DNA from: Theocolax elegans | Lineage: Eukaryota > Arthropoda > Insecta > Hymenoptera > Cerocephalidae | DNA length: 64,000 nt | Direction of reading: 5' to 3' | NCBI GenBank assembly: GCA_026168455.1 | Contig: CM047425.1 | Span: 1,896,001 to 1,960,000 of the forward strand | Shown: piece after piece, positions 24,082 to 35,121 of the stretch | How positions within the stretch are numbered: position 1 is the first letter of the stretch | How the letters are laid out: every line of letters begins with the position of its first letter | Notes under the pieces: model-generated | What the model was told of the DNA's origin: nothing | Seen by the model: the letters and a program-made list of their open reading frames with translations, nothing else | The model's database searches: none | Made by a program: the position numbers and the translations under genes

Positions 24082-24655
24082 ACAGAAAAATATTTTTGTG
24101 AGTAATGATTACAAAACATATGTTACTTTCTACCGGGGCTGGAGATAATTTTTTTATCGTTTTAACCTTTATCGACCCAATTTGTCCGTCAACTTCGAGC
24201 ACAGCAAACTTTGTTATTTATGCTTGAAAAAAAAATTAAAATTCTCCAGGATTCCGATCATCCCTTCTTCATCGCGATCGCACTGATGTCCACACGAAGA
24301 AACAAAATTCTAGTACAAATGACGATGTCGTTTAATGAACAAAATTACTATTTTGTTATAGGAACAATATACGATACATACATAGTAAATATTAACTTTT
24401 TCCTATAAAAAATAGTAATTTTTATCGTTTATCAAGTCTGCCTCTTCATTATACTAAAAAAACAGTTATAAGTTTTACTACAACATTTTTTCTTCTAAAA
24501 ACAAAAAGAAAAGAAAATTTTTCGTAATAATTAAAATACTAATATTATCTTATAGAAAATACACATATATATATATACGTTCAATACTAATATATCAATG
24601 ACGAAACAACATTGGACAACGAATTTTAAAACAATTAAACACGTAACGAAAACAA

Positions 24656-25003
24656 AAAGAAAGAAAAAAGAGAGAAAAGCATCAAAGAGGATACACCGCA
24701 AAAAAGAAGTGGAAGAAAATTCAGGTATATAAGTGTCGAAGAGAAGGAAATATACACACACACACACAACATGGAAAGCCGACTAGTTGAATGTATATAT
24801 CTATAGAATGGGCGCGATCTGTTTCTGCGCAAACAGCTCCATTTCCTTAAAGGATCGGTTGGTACGAGAGATTAAAGGATTATACGAGGCGTACGCCTCG
24901 GTGGTTTGTAATAATGGAAGAACAATGGAACGAGGTGCTCGATCCGGTCACTAAGATCCGCTGTTTTTCCCAAACAAGGATTTTTCTTCCCTTTTTCCAT
25001 CTC

Positions 25004-25041
<38 letters not shown>

Positions 25042-25314
25042 ACGTAAGTATATACACGTCCAACTCTTAATATTTCGCAAGATCTTGTATATTAAGGAAG
25101 ATTTTACCCAGGAAGGAGGATGTAGAAAATAGGATGCCGGATCGATAGACATCTGGATTTATATGTAGGTGTGTGTGTGTGTGTGTCTGTGTACGGTTCG
25201 GAAATATTGTAAATGCGCGGAGAAAAATGTTGTAGTAAAAATTATTATGCGTGTCGTTGAGTTGATCGAGGATCGGATGATAAGTAATTACTGATGTATC
25301 CATTAAATTTTTAG
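24656..25314. other. GC-richer island unique to copy 1
   Basis: Mixed-composition block with a (CT)n run at ~25012-25039 and a (GT)n run at ~25169-25186. It ends near a GCGCGGAGAAAAATG word at ~25215, resembling the tip of the CGGAGAAA-type MITEs at 26725 and 53506. No open frame is convincing. Confidence 0.4.
24885..24900. repeat. 16-bp perfect palindrome
   Basis: CGAGGCGTACGCCTCG, perfectly self-complementary and GC-rich in an AT-rich setting; inside the part of copy 1 that is missing from copy 2. Confidence 0.7.
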
Positions 25315-25575
25315 AAATTTATAGTAAATTTTAAAATGTTACAGTCATTTTTACCATTGTCGCTGTCTATTACGCAAATTTGTAATAATTTATTTGTTTA
25401 TTTATTCATTTACGTATTTATTTGTTTAATTATTTATTTAAACAATATAAATATATATTGACCTTTCTCTTAGAGGTAAACAGAGTTGTCAGACTGGAGA
25501 AATTTAAAATAAATCATTGTAATTTATTCAGTAATCATCATCAATATATTTCTATATATAATTCAATAAAATTAA

Positions 25576-25851
25576 CCCTTAATTGTTACTGGGGATCCCA
25601 AAAATCGTAGCATTTTCTTATAAAAATCGAAAAAGCTTCGTTTTGCATGTTTGTTATCTTTCTTCGATGCACCGTTAAAGCATTTTGGCTTAAAATAAAT
25701 TACTTGGTTATTTAGTAGAGATATCAAGAAATATGCAAAAAAAATTGAAGCCTAAAATATTTATTAATTTTCTTTACAGACACTCGAATACGATGAGGTC
25801 CAATGTATCCTCTGTGACACTTATGTTATTTGGAGGTCTGACAGGTATGGG
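25576..25851. mobile_element. piggyBac-like MITE (TTAA target), copy 1
   Basis: TTAA (25572-25575) is followed by CCCTTAATTGTTACT, and the other end reads TCTGACAGGTATGGG followed by TTAA (25852-25855). CCC..GGG tips inside TTAA duplications are the mark of piggyBac-type elements. It is 276 bp and non-coding. It was present before the segmental duplication, since copy 2 has it at the matching place. Confidence 0.75.
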
Positions 25852-26724
25852 TTAAATTTAAAAAAAAAGAAAGTGAATAGAAAAAATTTTTATATATCAA
25901 ATAACAAAACATACTGTATTTTGTATACCATATATGTATATTTATCATATTATTTGAATATTTAATATATTTAATATATAAAGTATATAAGCAATTATCC
26001 ACCAGAAAAAGGAATTTTTATGTCTTTTAATCGTGCAAAGAAACTAAACATTCTTTTCAAGATATTTCAGATTCGTTCGTACAGCCTTAGAAGAAACGAA
26101 TAAATTTTATAATTCCTTCGATTTATAAACAGTTCCTTATTCGAATCATTTAAATTAAGGGAAGGTGATTTTTTTTGTTTCTTAAAAAGAATACTGGGAT
26201 CGTAGACGTAACTTTTGAATTGTTTGAGCTACTTGAATAAATAACAGTTTGAAAATTATGTTAAATTATGAAATTTTAGTGTTTTACTTATTTCTCTTAT
26301 CTCGAATTATTTAAATAAAGTTCTAGATAAAATATAAATTGTAACGTTTTTATTTTGGTTTTATTAATTAAAAAGTTAAGGGCAGAGTATGGTTAGAAAA
26401 ATATTTTTGTGAGTAATGATTACAAAACATATGTTACTTTCTACCGGGGCTGGAGATAATTTTTTTATCGTTTTAACCTTTATCGACCCAATTTGTCCGT
26501 CAACTTCGAGCACAGCAAACTTTGTTATTTATGCTTGAAAAAAAAATTAAAATTCTCCAGGATTCCGATCATCCCTTCTTCATCGCGATCGCACTGATGT
26601 CCACACGAAGAAACAAAATTCTAGTACAAATGACGATGTCGTTTAATGAAAAAATTACTATTTTGTTATAGGAACAATATACGATACATACATAGTAAAT
26701 ATTAACTTTTTCCTATAAAAAATA

Positions 26725-26863
26725 TGCGGAGAAAGTTTCTGGTAAATTTAACCCTGGTGTTCTAGTAAAAGTGGGACGAAGGACACAGCAGGTAAAAATG
26801 CCCGGTTTCAAATAAATTTTAACCGAACAGCAGGGTAAAATTTACTAGAAATTTTTCTCCGTG
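26725..26863. mobile_element. 139-bp TA-target MITE with known empty site
   Basis: Tips TGCGGAGAAAGTTTCTGG and the inverse of CACGGAGAAAAATTTCTAG are inverted repeats that extend through TAAATTT(A/T)ACCCTG. Copy 1 of the duplication has AAAAAATAGTAATTT. Copy 2 has the same sequence with TA duplicated around the element (TA at 26723-26724 and 26864-26865), so the boundaries are exact. It is non-coding, of Tc1/mariner target type. Confidence 0.92.
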
Positions 26864-26950
26864 TAGTAATTTTTATCATTTATCAAGTCTGCCTCTTCAT
26901 TATACTAAAAAAACAGTTATAAGTTTTACTACAACATTTTTTCTTCTAAA

Positions 26951-27727
26951 AACAAAAAGAAAAGAAAATTTTTCGTAATAATTAAAATACTAATATTATC
27001 TTATAGAAAATATACATATATATACGTTCAATACTAATATATCAATGACGAAACAACATTGGACAACGAATTTTAAAACAATTAAACACGTAACGAAAAC
27101 AAAAAGAAAAGAAAATTTTTCGTAATAATTAAAATACTAATATTATCTTATAGAAAATACACATATATATATACGTTCAATACTAATATATCAATGACGA
27201 AACAACATTGGACAACGAATTTTAAAACAATTAAACACGTAACGAAAACAAAAAGAAAAGAAAATTTTTCGTAATAATTAAAATACTAATATTATCTTAT
27301 AGAAAATACACATATATATATATACGTTCAATACTAATATATCAATGACGAAACAACATTGGACAACGAATTTTAAAACAATTAAACACGTAACGAAAAC
27401 AAAAAGAAAAGAAAATTTTTCGTAATAATTAAAATACTAATATTATCTTATAGAAAATACACATATATATATATACGTTCAATACTAATATATCAATGAC
27501 GAAACAACATTGGACAACGAATTTTAAAACAATTAAACACGTAACGAAAACAAAAAGAAAAGAAAATTTTTCGTAATAATTAAAATACTAATATTATCTT
27601 ATAGAAAATACACATATATATATATACGTTCAATACTAATATATCAATGACGAAACAACATTGGACAACGAATTTTAAAACAATTAAACACGTAACGAAA
27701 ACAAAAAGAAAAGAAAATTTTTCGTAA
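26951..27727 (+). repeat. Tandem array, five ~150-bp units
   Basis: The start word AACAAAAAGAAAAG recurs at 26951, 27098, 27247, 27398, 27549 and 27700, giving periods of 147, 149, 151, 151 and 151 bp. The small differences come from a (AT)n run in each unit. Copy 1 of the duplication has the unit once (~24494-24650). The near identity of the units points to recent expansion. Confidence 0.95.
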
Positions 27728-27968
27728 TTTATAGTAAATTTTAAAATGTTACAGTCATTTTTACCATTGTCGCTCTGTATTACGTAAATTTGTAGTAATT
27801 TATTTGTTTATTTATTCATTTACGTATTTATTTGTTTAATTATTTATTTAAACAATATAAATATATTGACCTTTCTCTTAGAGGTAAACAGAGTTGTGAG
27901 ACTGGAGAAATTTAAAATAAATCATTGTAATTTATTCAGTAATCATCATCAATATATTTCTATATATA

Positions 27969-29059
27969 CACTACCGCTCAAAAGTTTGGGTTCACCTAAA
28001 TAAAAATTGACCCAACTTCAAAGCGTCATAACTTGGTGCAAAAAATGCTACAAAAACCTGCTACATACCGTTCAAAAGGTAATTTAAAAAGCTTTAAAAT
28101 GACTTGTGCAAAAATCTAATTTTTAATTTTACTTGCGCAAAAAAACCAAAGTTTAAAACTGAAAAACTAAAAAAACAAGTCTCTTTATAAATGCCTGCAT
28201 TTTTCAGGAAAAAAGTGTATTTTTAAATGTTATACAGTGTAAATTAAAGCATTTTTTAAGAGCTTCGATTGCTTTTTATAAATTTATCCTAGCATCATTT
28301 TTAAGGAAGTTACGACAGTTTTTATGCACACAAGCGTTTTTATTACTTTTTTTAAATATTGGAAAATACCAAATAAACAATTAGGTTTTTATATAAAAAT
28401 TAAGCACACACGTTTAAGTGCATAACACATTTAGAGATGTCAATAGTCGAGATGGTTATATTAATGATATTAAAATTTAAATGTATGTATATATATATAA
28501 ATATAATAATTTGCCTATTTAAACTTACTTACTTTTGTTTTTATCTGAATATCTTTATATAGTTACCTAATATATGAATAAAAAACACTAAAAATATCTT
28601 CATTTAAAAATATATTAAAAATTTGAAAACTTTTTTATCATTTAGAAACACATTATTTGTTTCTTGGAGTGATCCGATAATATTTAAAACCGCTATGATA
28701 TTAAAAAAGTAATAAAAACGCTTGTGTGCATAAAAACTGTCGTAACTTCCTTAAAAATGATGCTAGGATAAATTTATAAAAAGCATTCGAAAGCTCTTAA
28801 AAAATGCTTTAATTTACATTGTATAACATTTAAAAATACACCTTTTCTGGAAAATGCAGGCATTTATAGAGAGACCTGTTTTTTTTAGTTTTTCAGTTTT
28901 AAACTTTGGTATTTACACAAAAAAAATTAAAAGTAGCTTTTAAAATTATCTTTCGAACGGTATATAACAGGTTTTTGTAGCATTATTTGCACCAAAGTTA
29001 TGAAGCTTGAAGTTGGGTCAATTTTTATTTAGGTGAACCCAAACTTTTGAGCGGTAGTG
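27969..29059. mobile_element. Tc1-like foldback transposon, 1,091 bp, non-autonomous
   Basis: Tips CACTACCGCTCAAAAGTTTG and its exact inverse at the right end have the CACT(A)CCGCTCAAAAGTTTGGG form known from Tc1-like transposons. Inverted arms of roughly 390 bp each continue inward (TTTTTATGCACACAAGCG on the left, CGCTTGTGTGCATAAAAA on the right). The target is TA: copy 1 shows the empty site TCTATATATAATTCAAT. The ~300-bp centre is AT-rich with no transposase. It would need a transposase supplied from elsewhere. Confidence 0.92.
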
Positions 29060-29076
29060 TAATTCAATAAATTTAA

Positions 29077-29342
29077 CCCTTAATTGTTACTCGGGGTCCC
29101 AAAAATCGCAGCATTTTCTTCGAAAAAGCTTCGTTTTGCATGTTTATTATCTTTCTTCGATGCCCCGTTAATGCATTTTGGCTTAAAATAAATTACATGG
29201 TTATTTAGTAGAGATATCAAGAAATATGCAAAAAAAATTGAAGCCTAAAATATTTATTAATTTTCTTTACAGACACTCGAATACGATGGGTCCAATGTAT
29301 CTCTGTGACACTTATGTTATTTGGAGGTCTGACAGGTATGGG
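29077..29342. mobile_element. piggyBac-like MITE (TTAA target), copy 2
   Basis: Duplicate of the element at 25576-25851, with TTAA at 29073-29076 and 29343-29346 and small indels. It is present because the segment was duplicated, not through a new insertion. Confidence 0.75.
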
Positions 29343-29877
29343 TTAAATTTAAAAAAAAAGAAAGTGAATAGAAAAAATTTTTATATATCAAATAACAAAA
29401 CATACTGTATTTTGTATACCATATATGTATATTTATCATATTATTTGAATATTTAATATATTTAATATATAAAGTATAAGCAATTATCCACCAGAAAAAG
29501 AATTTTTATGTACTTTTACATCGTGCAAAGAAACTAAACCTTCTTTTCAAGATCTTCAGATTCGTTCGTACAGCCTTAGAGAAACGAATAAATTTTATAA
29601 TTCTTCGATTTATAAACAGTTCCTTATTCGAATCATTTAAATTAAGGAAGGTGATTTTTTTTGTTTCTTAAAAAGAATACTGGGATCGTAGACGTAACTT
29701 TTGAATTGTTTGAGCTACTTGAATAAATAACAGTTTGAAAATTATGTTAAATTATGAAATTTTAGTGTTTACTTATTTCTTCTATCTCGAAATTATTTAA
29801 ATAAAGTTCTAGATAAAATATAAATTGTAACGGTTTTTTATTTTGGTTTTATTAATTAAAAAGTTAAGGGCAGGAGT

Positions 29878-30489
29878 ATGGTTAGAAAAATATTTTGTAA
29901 TTTTATAAAATATTTTGTGAAATGTCAGCTTTATCAAATATATTATAAAAATATTCTTAATTGATGATTACTAACACCTAAATACGTAAAAATATTAAAA
30001 TATTTAACAAAATAGGCCTAAAACAGTTACAAATTCAAAAAACTCCTTGCAGGATAAAAGTTATTAAGAGCTTCAACTTTACACAGCGAATAAGGTTTAT
30101 CTAGAAAAATGCACTTTCTGGCTCGATAAACCTAATTAGTTTAATATCCTTAAAAAAATGTCAGATTTTTATTAAAAAAATAGTAATAAAAATGTCACAT
30201 TTTAACTTTAAACAAAAAAGGATGTGTATCTTATAATTCATACATACCTCAAGATGTGTTGCAAAATTTCAGGAGCGTACGATAAAAATTATCCTGCAAG
30301 GAATAGCTTTAAAGTTTAAGATACATGACTATTGCAGTAGCTAAAGATTATCTAACGCTGAAATTAGGTAGACACATAAGTTTTATAATATTAAACATTA
30401 TTTACGCACATGCTACGTAATATTTAGAACTTGTTTATAAAATAAAAATATATTGATTTTTTTTTTAAATTTTCGACCATACTCTACCC
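29878..30489. mobile_element. TTAA-flanked foldback element, ~0.6 kb
   Basis: TTAA (29874-29877) then GGGCAGGAGTATGGTTAG; the right end is the inverse, CGACCATACTCTACCC then TTAA (30490-30493). Inward, CTCCTTGCAGGATAAAAG (~30041) and its inverse ATTATCCTGCAAGGA (~30290) continue the symmetry. No coding capacity. A truncated left end of the same element sits at 26380-26406, at the duplication junction. Confidence 0.75.
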
Positions 30490-30602
30490 TTAACACGATT
30501 TTTAAAAAAGTTACAAATCAACATTAGTGTTTAACGGGATGTAATAGTCAATTTTTACCGACCGAGTAATGGCACACGTATTTTGTTAAATAATTATTAA
30601 AT

Positions 30603-30850
30603 ACTTCAATAATGGGAAAGCATGACATCATTGCCTCCATATTGATACCTTCTATAATTTAGCCAAGAGCAAAGCATGTACGTCCAGCAATTAACGAGCA
30701 TGATTGGAAGGAAATTTTATAACCTGTATCCAGTATGACAAAATTTCCTTCCAATGCCAATTTAATACGAATTAAAACATCTGTTTGAAATTTTGTAGAT
30801 AAATAGATTGTACAAGTACGAAGGGCAATGATGTCACGATTTCCTTTTAT
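30603..30850. mobile_element. Palindromic MITE with two nested inverted pairs
   Basis: The outer pair GCATGACATCATTGCC (~30618) and GGCAATGATGTCACG (~30824), plus the inner pair ATTGGAAGGAAATTTT (~30702) and AAAATTTCCTTCCAAT (~30740), form a long imperfect hairpin. Non-coding. The exact ends are uncertain. Confidence 0.6.
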
Positions 30851-31029
30851 TTAAAATATGTATTAATTAATAAGTATAATCGTCTCATATGACTAGGTAG
30901 GGAACAAATTGAGCATTATATCCCCTTAACGTATTCTAGTGATTTTTTTAACCTTTTGACGAATTATATATAATAACAAACATTCATATTAAAATTCGAA
31001 TCGTTAGTGTTTAACCTAATTTAGTGATT

Positions 31030-31130
31030 TTGTAAACTATTATTTTAAATTATTTAAATAAAGTTCTAGTTAAAATATAAATCGTAATATTTTTATTTTG
31101 ATTTTAATTACTTAAAAATTTAACACAGTT
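31030..31130 (+). repeat. Partial copy of the duplicated segment's end
   Basis: TTATTTAAATAAAGTTCTAG followed by a TAAAATATAAAT(C/T)GTAA-type run matches ~26305-26380 and ~29795-29870, with more drift. It marks an older third copy. Confidence 0.6.
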
Positions 31131-31539
31131 TTTAAAAAAGTTACGTTAAATCTAACAATAGCTACAAATTCAAAGTATTTCTCTAGTGATTTTTAATTAT
31201 TATTTCGAATTATTCAAATAATCAATTAAAAAATTGATTGCAATTTCAATTTTACCACTGATTTATATAAAAAATCCTGAAATATTCGAAAGTCACTAAA
31301 AGGTAAACTTTGACAAAATTTGCAAGAGTAAGTAAGAAAGAAAAAAAAAGCACACCACTTACTCGAGCTATTCGATCAAACCAAAATTCAAATGAAACCT
31401 CTTACTCTAAGGTTTCTCAACACACCTATACAGCATATAATCAAACTTTTATTACAACTACATCGATTTATATCAATTCATAAAAATTCTCTTTTCACCT
31501 ATATAGATTTTCATTTCCCCAAATATTTCATACCCCAAA

Positions 31540-31930
31540 AAAAAAGTGGTATATACCTCCGGGGTAAAAATAAAAGAACAGTATTATATTCGGTCCATTT
31601 GAAAATCCATGAATATATACACGCTCCAGTAGTCGTAATAACCTCGTCCTCGTTAAAGGGGATCTCAGTCGGAAGGAAATGTGTAAATATACATTTCTCG
31701 CGAGGACACGCGCTAAGTTTAAGAAATGCGATTTTCCGGAATGTGATAAAGATCGATCCGTTCGAGGAAACTTAACGAGTTGACAAATTCTTAAGGATCG
31801 CTCGTTCGTTTGCGAATTATTGCATTAACAGCTAAGCGCTTATTACCGATAATTTTTCTCGGGGGTAGGGGAAGCAGTTTATCTGGAGCCGTTGTGCAAT
31901 CGAGATCGGTTGGGTATTAGGTACCTTAAC
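31540..31930. other. GC-richer island, possible conserved non-coding element
   Basis: A balanced-composition island between AT-rich tracts. It contains GCGAATTATTGCATTAACAG followed by CTAAGCGCTTATTACC around 31815-31850, a mix of homeodomain-like ATTA words and a CAGCT E-box-like site. No convincing frame (a plus-strand open frame over 31392-31775 has an unrecognisable product). Regulatory function is only a guess. Confidence 0.2.
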
Positions 31931-32129
31931 CCCAAAGGTTTTATTTTATGTATCTTTTAACCTGAATATATTTATTTATTTATACCTTACTTATTTTTTT
32001 GTTTTTAATAATTATATGTACCTATATATATACGAATTTGGATTTTAAGAAAAAACAAAAAATGTGGCGAAGGTAACCTATACGAAGATATAAAGTTAAT
32101 CAGTAAATGGTATGTATATCAATGACAGA

Positions 32130-32510
32130 AAACGGTTATTTTTTATATTTTTTTAATAAACAAACAAATTTGCAATTTGGAAAAATTCCTGAACGTCAAG
32201 CTATTAGGTATGTTTTAAACAATATACATAAATTTTTCCAGATTTTTAAATCCATAACTTGATTAAAATGTTTGGGTTGAATATTTATGCCTCTTTTTTT
32301 ACCGACCAAAAATAGTTTATTTAATTATTATTAATAGAATTATTTTTTATTGAAAAAGCAAAATATCAGGTCCTTTCTTGTGTTTTAAAATATCCATACG
32401 AATTTTTCCAAATTTTTAATTCAATATTCTGGATATAATTTTCGAAGGTTGAATGCTGTAGATACCTGTAAGTTGGGTCCGGCATCATTTGTCATAAAAA
32501 AAGAATAGGT
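32130..32510 (+). repeat. Dispersed dimeric repeat, copy 2
   Basis: Same two-half-unit plan as at 4310-4655: GGTTATTTTT start, AATTTTTCCAGATTTTTAAA near 32235, TACCGACCAAAAA joint near 32298, AATTTTTCCAAATTTTTAAT near 32402, end CCTGTAAGTTGGGTCCGGC near 32466. Confidence 0.55.
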
Positions 32511-32715
32511 CAAATGAGATAAAATAAGTTTTTTCATTTACTTAATTTTTTTTAACTTTACAACAAAAATTTATTTTTTTTTATAAAGAGATGGATTATA
32601 ATCTATAACCTAAATGAAAATACGAAATTTTCTTATATTACTCTTTTCTCGACATTTTAAACAAATATTTTTTAAATCTAAACCTTTATACTTTTAATTT
32701 AAAAAAAAAATGTGA

Positions 32716-35121
32716 AACATAACTTGTTTTCTTATAATTATTCAATTTTCTTATGTTAATACATATTTTTTATTAACATTTTAAACATGTAATTTCTTAT
32801 TTTAAAAATTTTCTATCTATTTATAAAGGATAATATGGAACATAACCTATAAAAAGGTGTGACCGAAATAAGAATTCGATTTTAATTTATACATCTCTCT
32901 TTTTTGCTCAACGTTTAAAGTAACTATATATTTGTATTTTAACATATTCTTTTTTATAAAAAAGATGTCGAACATAACCTATGATCAAGGTATGACTAAA
33001 TAAGAACACGGTATTCAGGTTTGTTTTCTTATAATTATTCAATTTTCTTATGTTAATACATATTTTTTATTAACATTTTAAACATGTAATTTCTTATTTT
33101 AAAAATTTTCTATCTATTTATAAAGGATAATATGGAACATAACCTATAAAAAGGTGTGACCGAAATAAGAATTCGATTTTAATTTATACATCTCTCTTTT
33201 TTGCTCAACGTTTAAAGTAACTATATATTTGTATTTTAACATATCTTTTTTATAAAAAAGATGTCGAACATAACCTATATCAATAATTATAACCTCACTT
33301 ATAAGTATATACATACATTTTCTCTAAACATTTATAAATACGTAAAATTAAACACCAAACTTCTCTCTTTTATATATCCAAAAAAGAAAAGATCGAACAT
33401 AACCTATGATCAAGGTATGACTAAATAAGAACACGGTATTCAGGTTTGTTTTCTTATAATTATTCAATTTTCTTATGTTAATACATATTTTTTATTAACA
33501 TTTTAAACATGTAATTTCTTATTTTAAAAATTTTCTATCTATTTATAAAGGATAATATGGAACATAACCTATAAAAAGATATAACCTTAAATAAAACGAC
33601 GTGTAATAACTTTTTTAATTTACAATATTCATTATTCATCGTATTCACTAAAATTGTTTTTAATTCTAAACTATCCTCTATATCTACAAAAGAAAGAAAT
33701 CGAACATAACCTATATCAATAATTATAACCTCACTTATAAGTATATACATACATTTTCTCTAAACATTTATAAATACGTAAAATTAAACACCAAACTTCT
33801 CTCTTTTATATATCCAAAAAAGAAAAGATCGAACATAACCTATATCAATAATTATAACCTCACTTATAAGTATATACATACATTTTCTCTAAACATTTAT
33901 AAATACGTAAAATTAAACACCAAACTTCTCTCTTTTATATATCCAAAAAAGAAAAGATCGAACATAACCTATGATCAAGGTATGACTAAATAAGAACACG
34001 GTATTCAGGTTTGTTTTCTTATAATTATTCAATTTTCTTATGTTAATACATATTTTTTATTAACATTTTAAACATGTAATTTCTTATTTTAAAAATTTTC
34101 TATCTATTTATAAAGGATAATATGGAACATAACCTATAAAAAGGTGTGACCGAAATAAGAATTCGATTTTAATTTATACATCTCTCTTTTTTGCTCAACG
34201 TTTAAAGTAACTATATATTTGTATTTTAACATATTCTTTTTTATAAAAAAGATGTCGAACATAACCTATGATCAAGGTATGACTAAATAAGAACACGGTA
34301 TTCAGGTTTGTTTTCTTATAATTATTCAATTTTCTTATGTTAATACATATTTTTTATTAACATTTTAAACATGTAATTTCTTATTTTAAAAATTTTCTAT
34401 CTATTTATAAAGGATAATATGGAACATAACCTATAAAAAGGTGTGACCGAAATAAGAATTCGATTTTAATTTATACATCTCTCTTTTTTGCTCAACGTTT
34501 AAAGTAACTATATATTTGTATTTTAACATATCTTTTTTATAAAAAAGATGTCGAACATAACCTATATCAATAATTATAACCTCACTTATAAGTATATACA
34601 TACATTTTCTCTAAACATTTATAAATACGTAAAATTAAACACCAAACTTCTCTCTTTTATATATCCAAAAAAGAAAAGATCGAACATAACCTATGATCAA
34701 GGTATGACTAAATAAGAACACGGTATTCAGGTTTGTTTTCTTATAATTATTCAATTTTCTTATGTTAATACATATTTTTTATTAACATTTTAAACAGTAA
34801 GTTCTATTATAAAAATTTTCTATCTATTTATAAGGATAATATGGACACTAACCTATAAAAAGATTAACCTTAATAAAACGACGTGTAATAACTTTTTTAA
34901 TTTACAATATTCATTATTCATCGTATTTCACTAAAATGTTTTTAGTTCTAAACTATCCTCTATATCTACAAAAGAAAGAAATCGAACATAACCTATATCA
35001 ATAATTATAACCTCACTTATAGTATATACACATTTTCTCTAAACATTTATAATACGTAACATTAAACACACAACTTCTCTCTTTTATATATCCAAAAAAG
35101 AAAAGATCGAACATAACCTAC
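32716..35121 (+). repeat. Higher-order satellite array of four monomer types
   Basis: Every monomer ends in GAACATAACCTAT. The word CATAACCTAT falls at 32841, 32973, 33138, 33269, 33398, 33563, 33705, 33834, 33963, 34128, 34260, 34425, 34556, 34685, (degenerate ~34847), 34987 and 35112. Spacings fall into four classes: a (~165 bp, has GATCAAGGTATGACT), b (~131 bp, GGTGTGACCGAAATAAG), c (~129 bp, ATCAATAATTATAACCTCAC) and d (~142 bp, AATAAAACGACGTGTAAT). The order is a' b a b c a d c, then c, then a b a b c a d c, so a ~1.16-kb composite unit occurs twice. The last part (34790-35090) carries several small indels. Confidence 0.9.

Larger units (their letters stand above)
24082..26399 (+). repeat. 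Segmental tandem duplication, copy 1
   Basis: Three blocks of this copy recur in the same order in copy 2 (26394-29900): 24082-24655, 25315-25570 and 25571-26399. Identity is very high over hundreds of bases. The 24656-25314 interior has no counterpart in copy 2, where a tandem array stands instead. This copy preserves the empty target sites for two elements present in copy 2 (TA at ~24410 and at 25559-25560). Confidence 0.85.
26394..29900 (+). repeat. Segmental tandem duplication, copy 2 (expanded)
   Basis: Matches copy 1 block by block (26394-26950, 27727-27968, 29060-29900). It is longer because of a MITE (26725-26863), a tandem array (26951-27727) and a Tc1-like foldback element (27969-29059). 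The copy-1/copy-2 junction falls in AGAAAAATATTTT, which is shared by both block ends. That points to recombination at this short word, just inside the tip of the TTAA foldback element. Confidence 0.85.

Noticed and set aside
31392..31775. 127-codon plus-strand open frame
   Set aside because: It starts in AT-rich DNA and crosses into the GC-richer island without any domain; composition does not look coding.
32716..35121. CRISPR-like array
   Set aside because: Monomers are 129-165 bp with no short-repeat/unique-spacer plan, and the DNA is eukaryotic.
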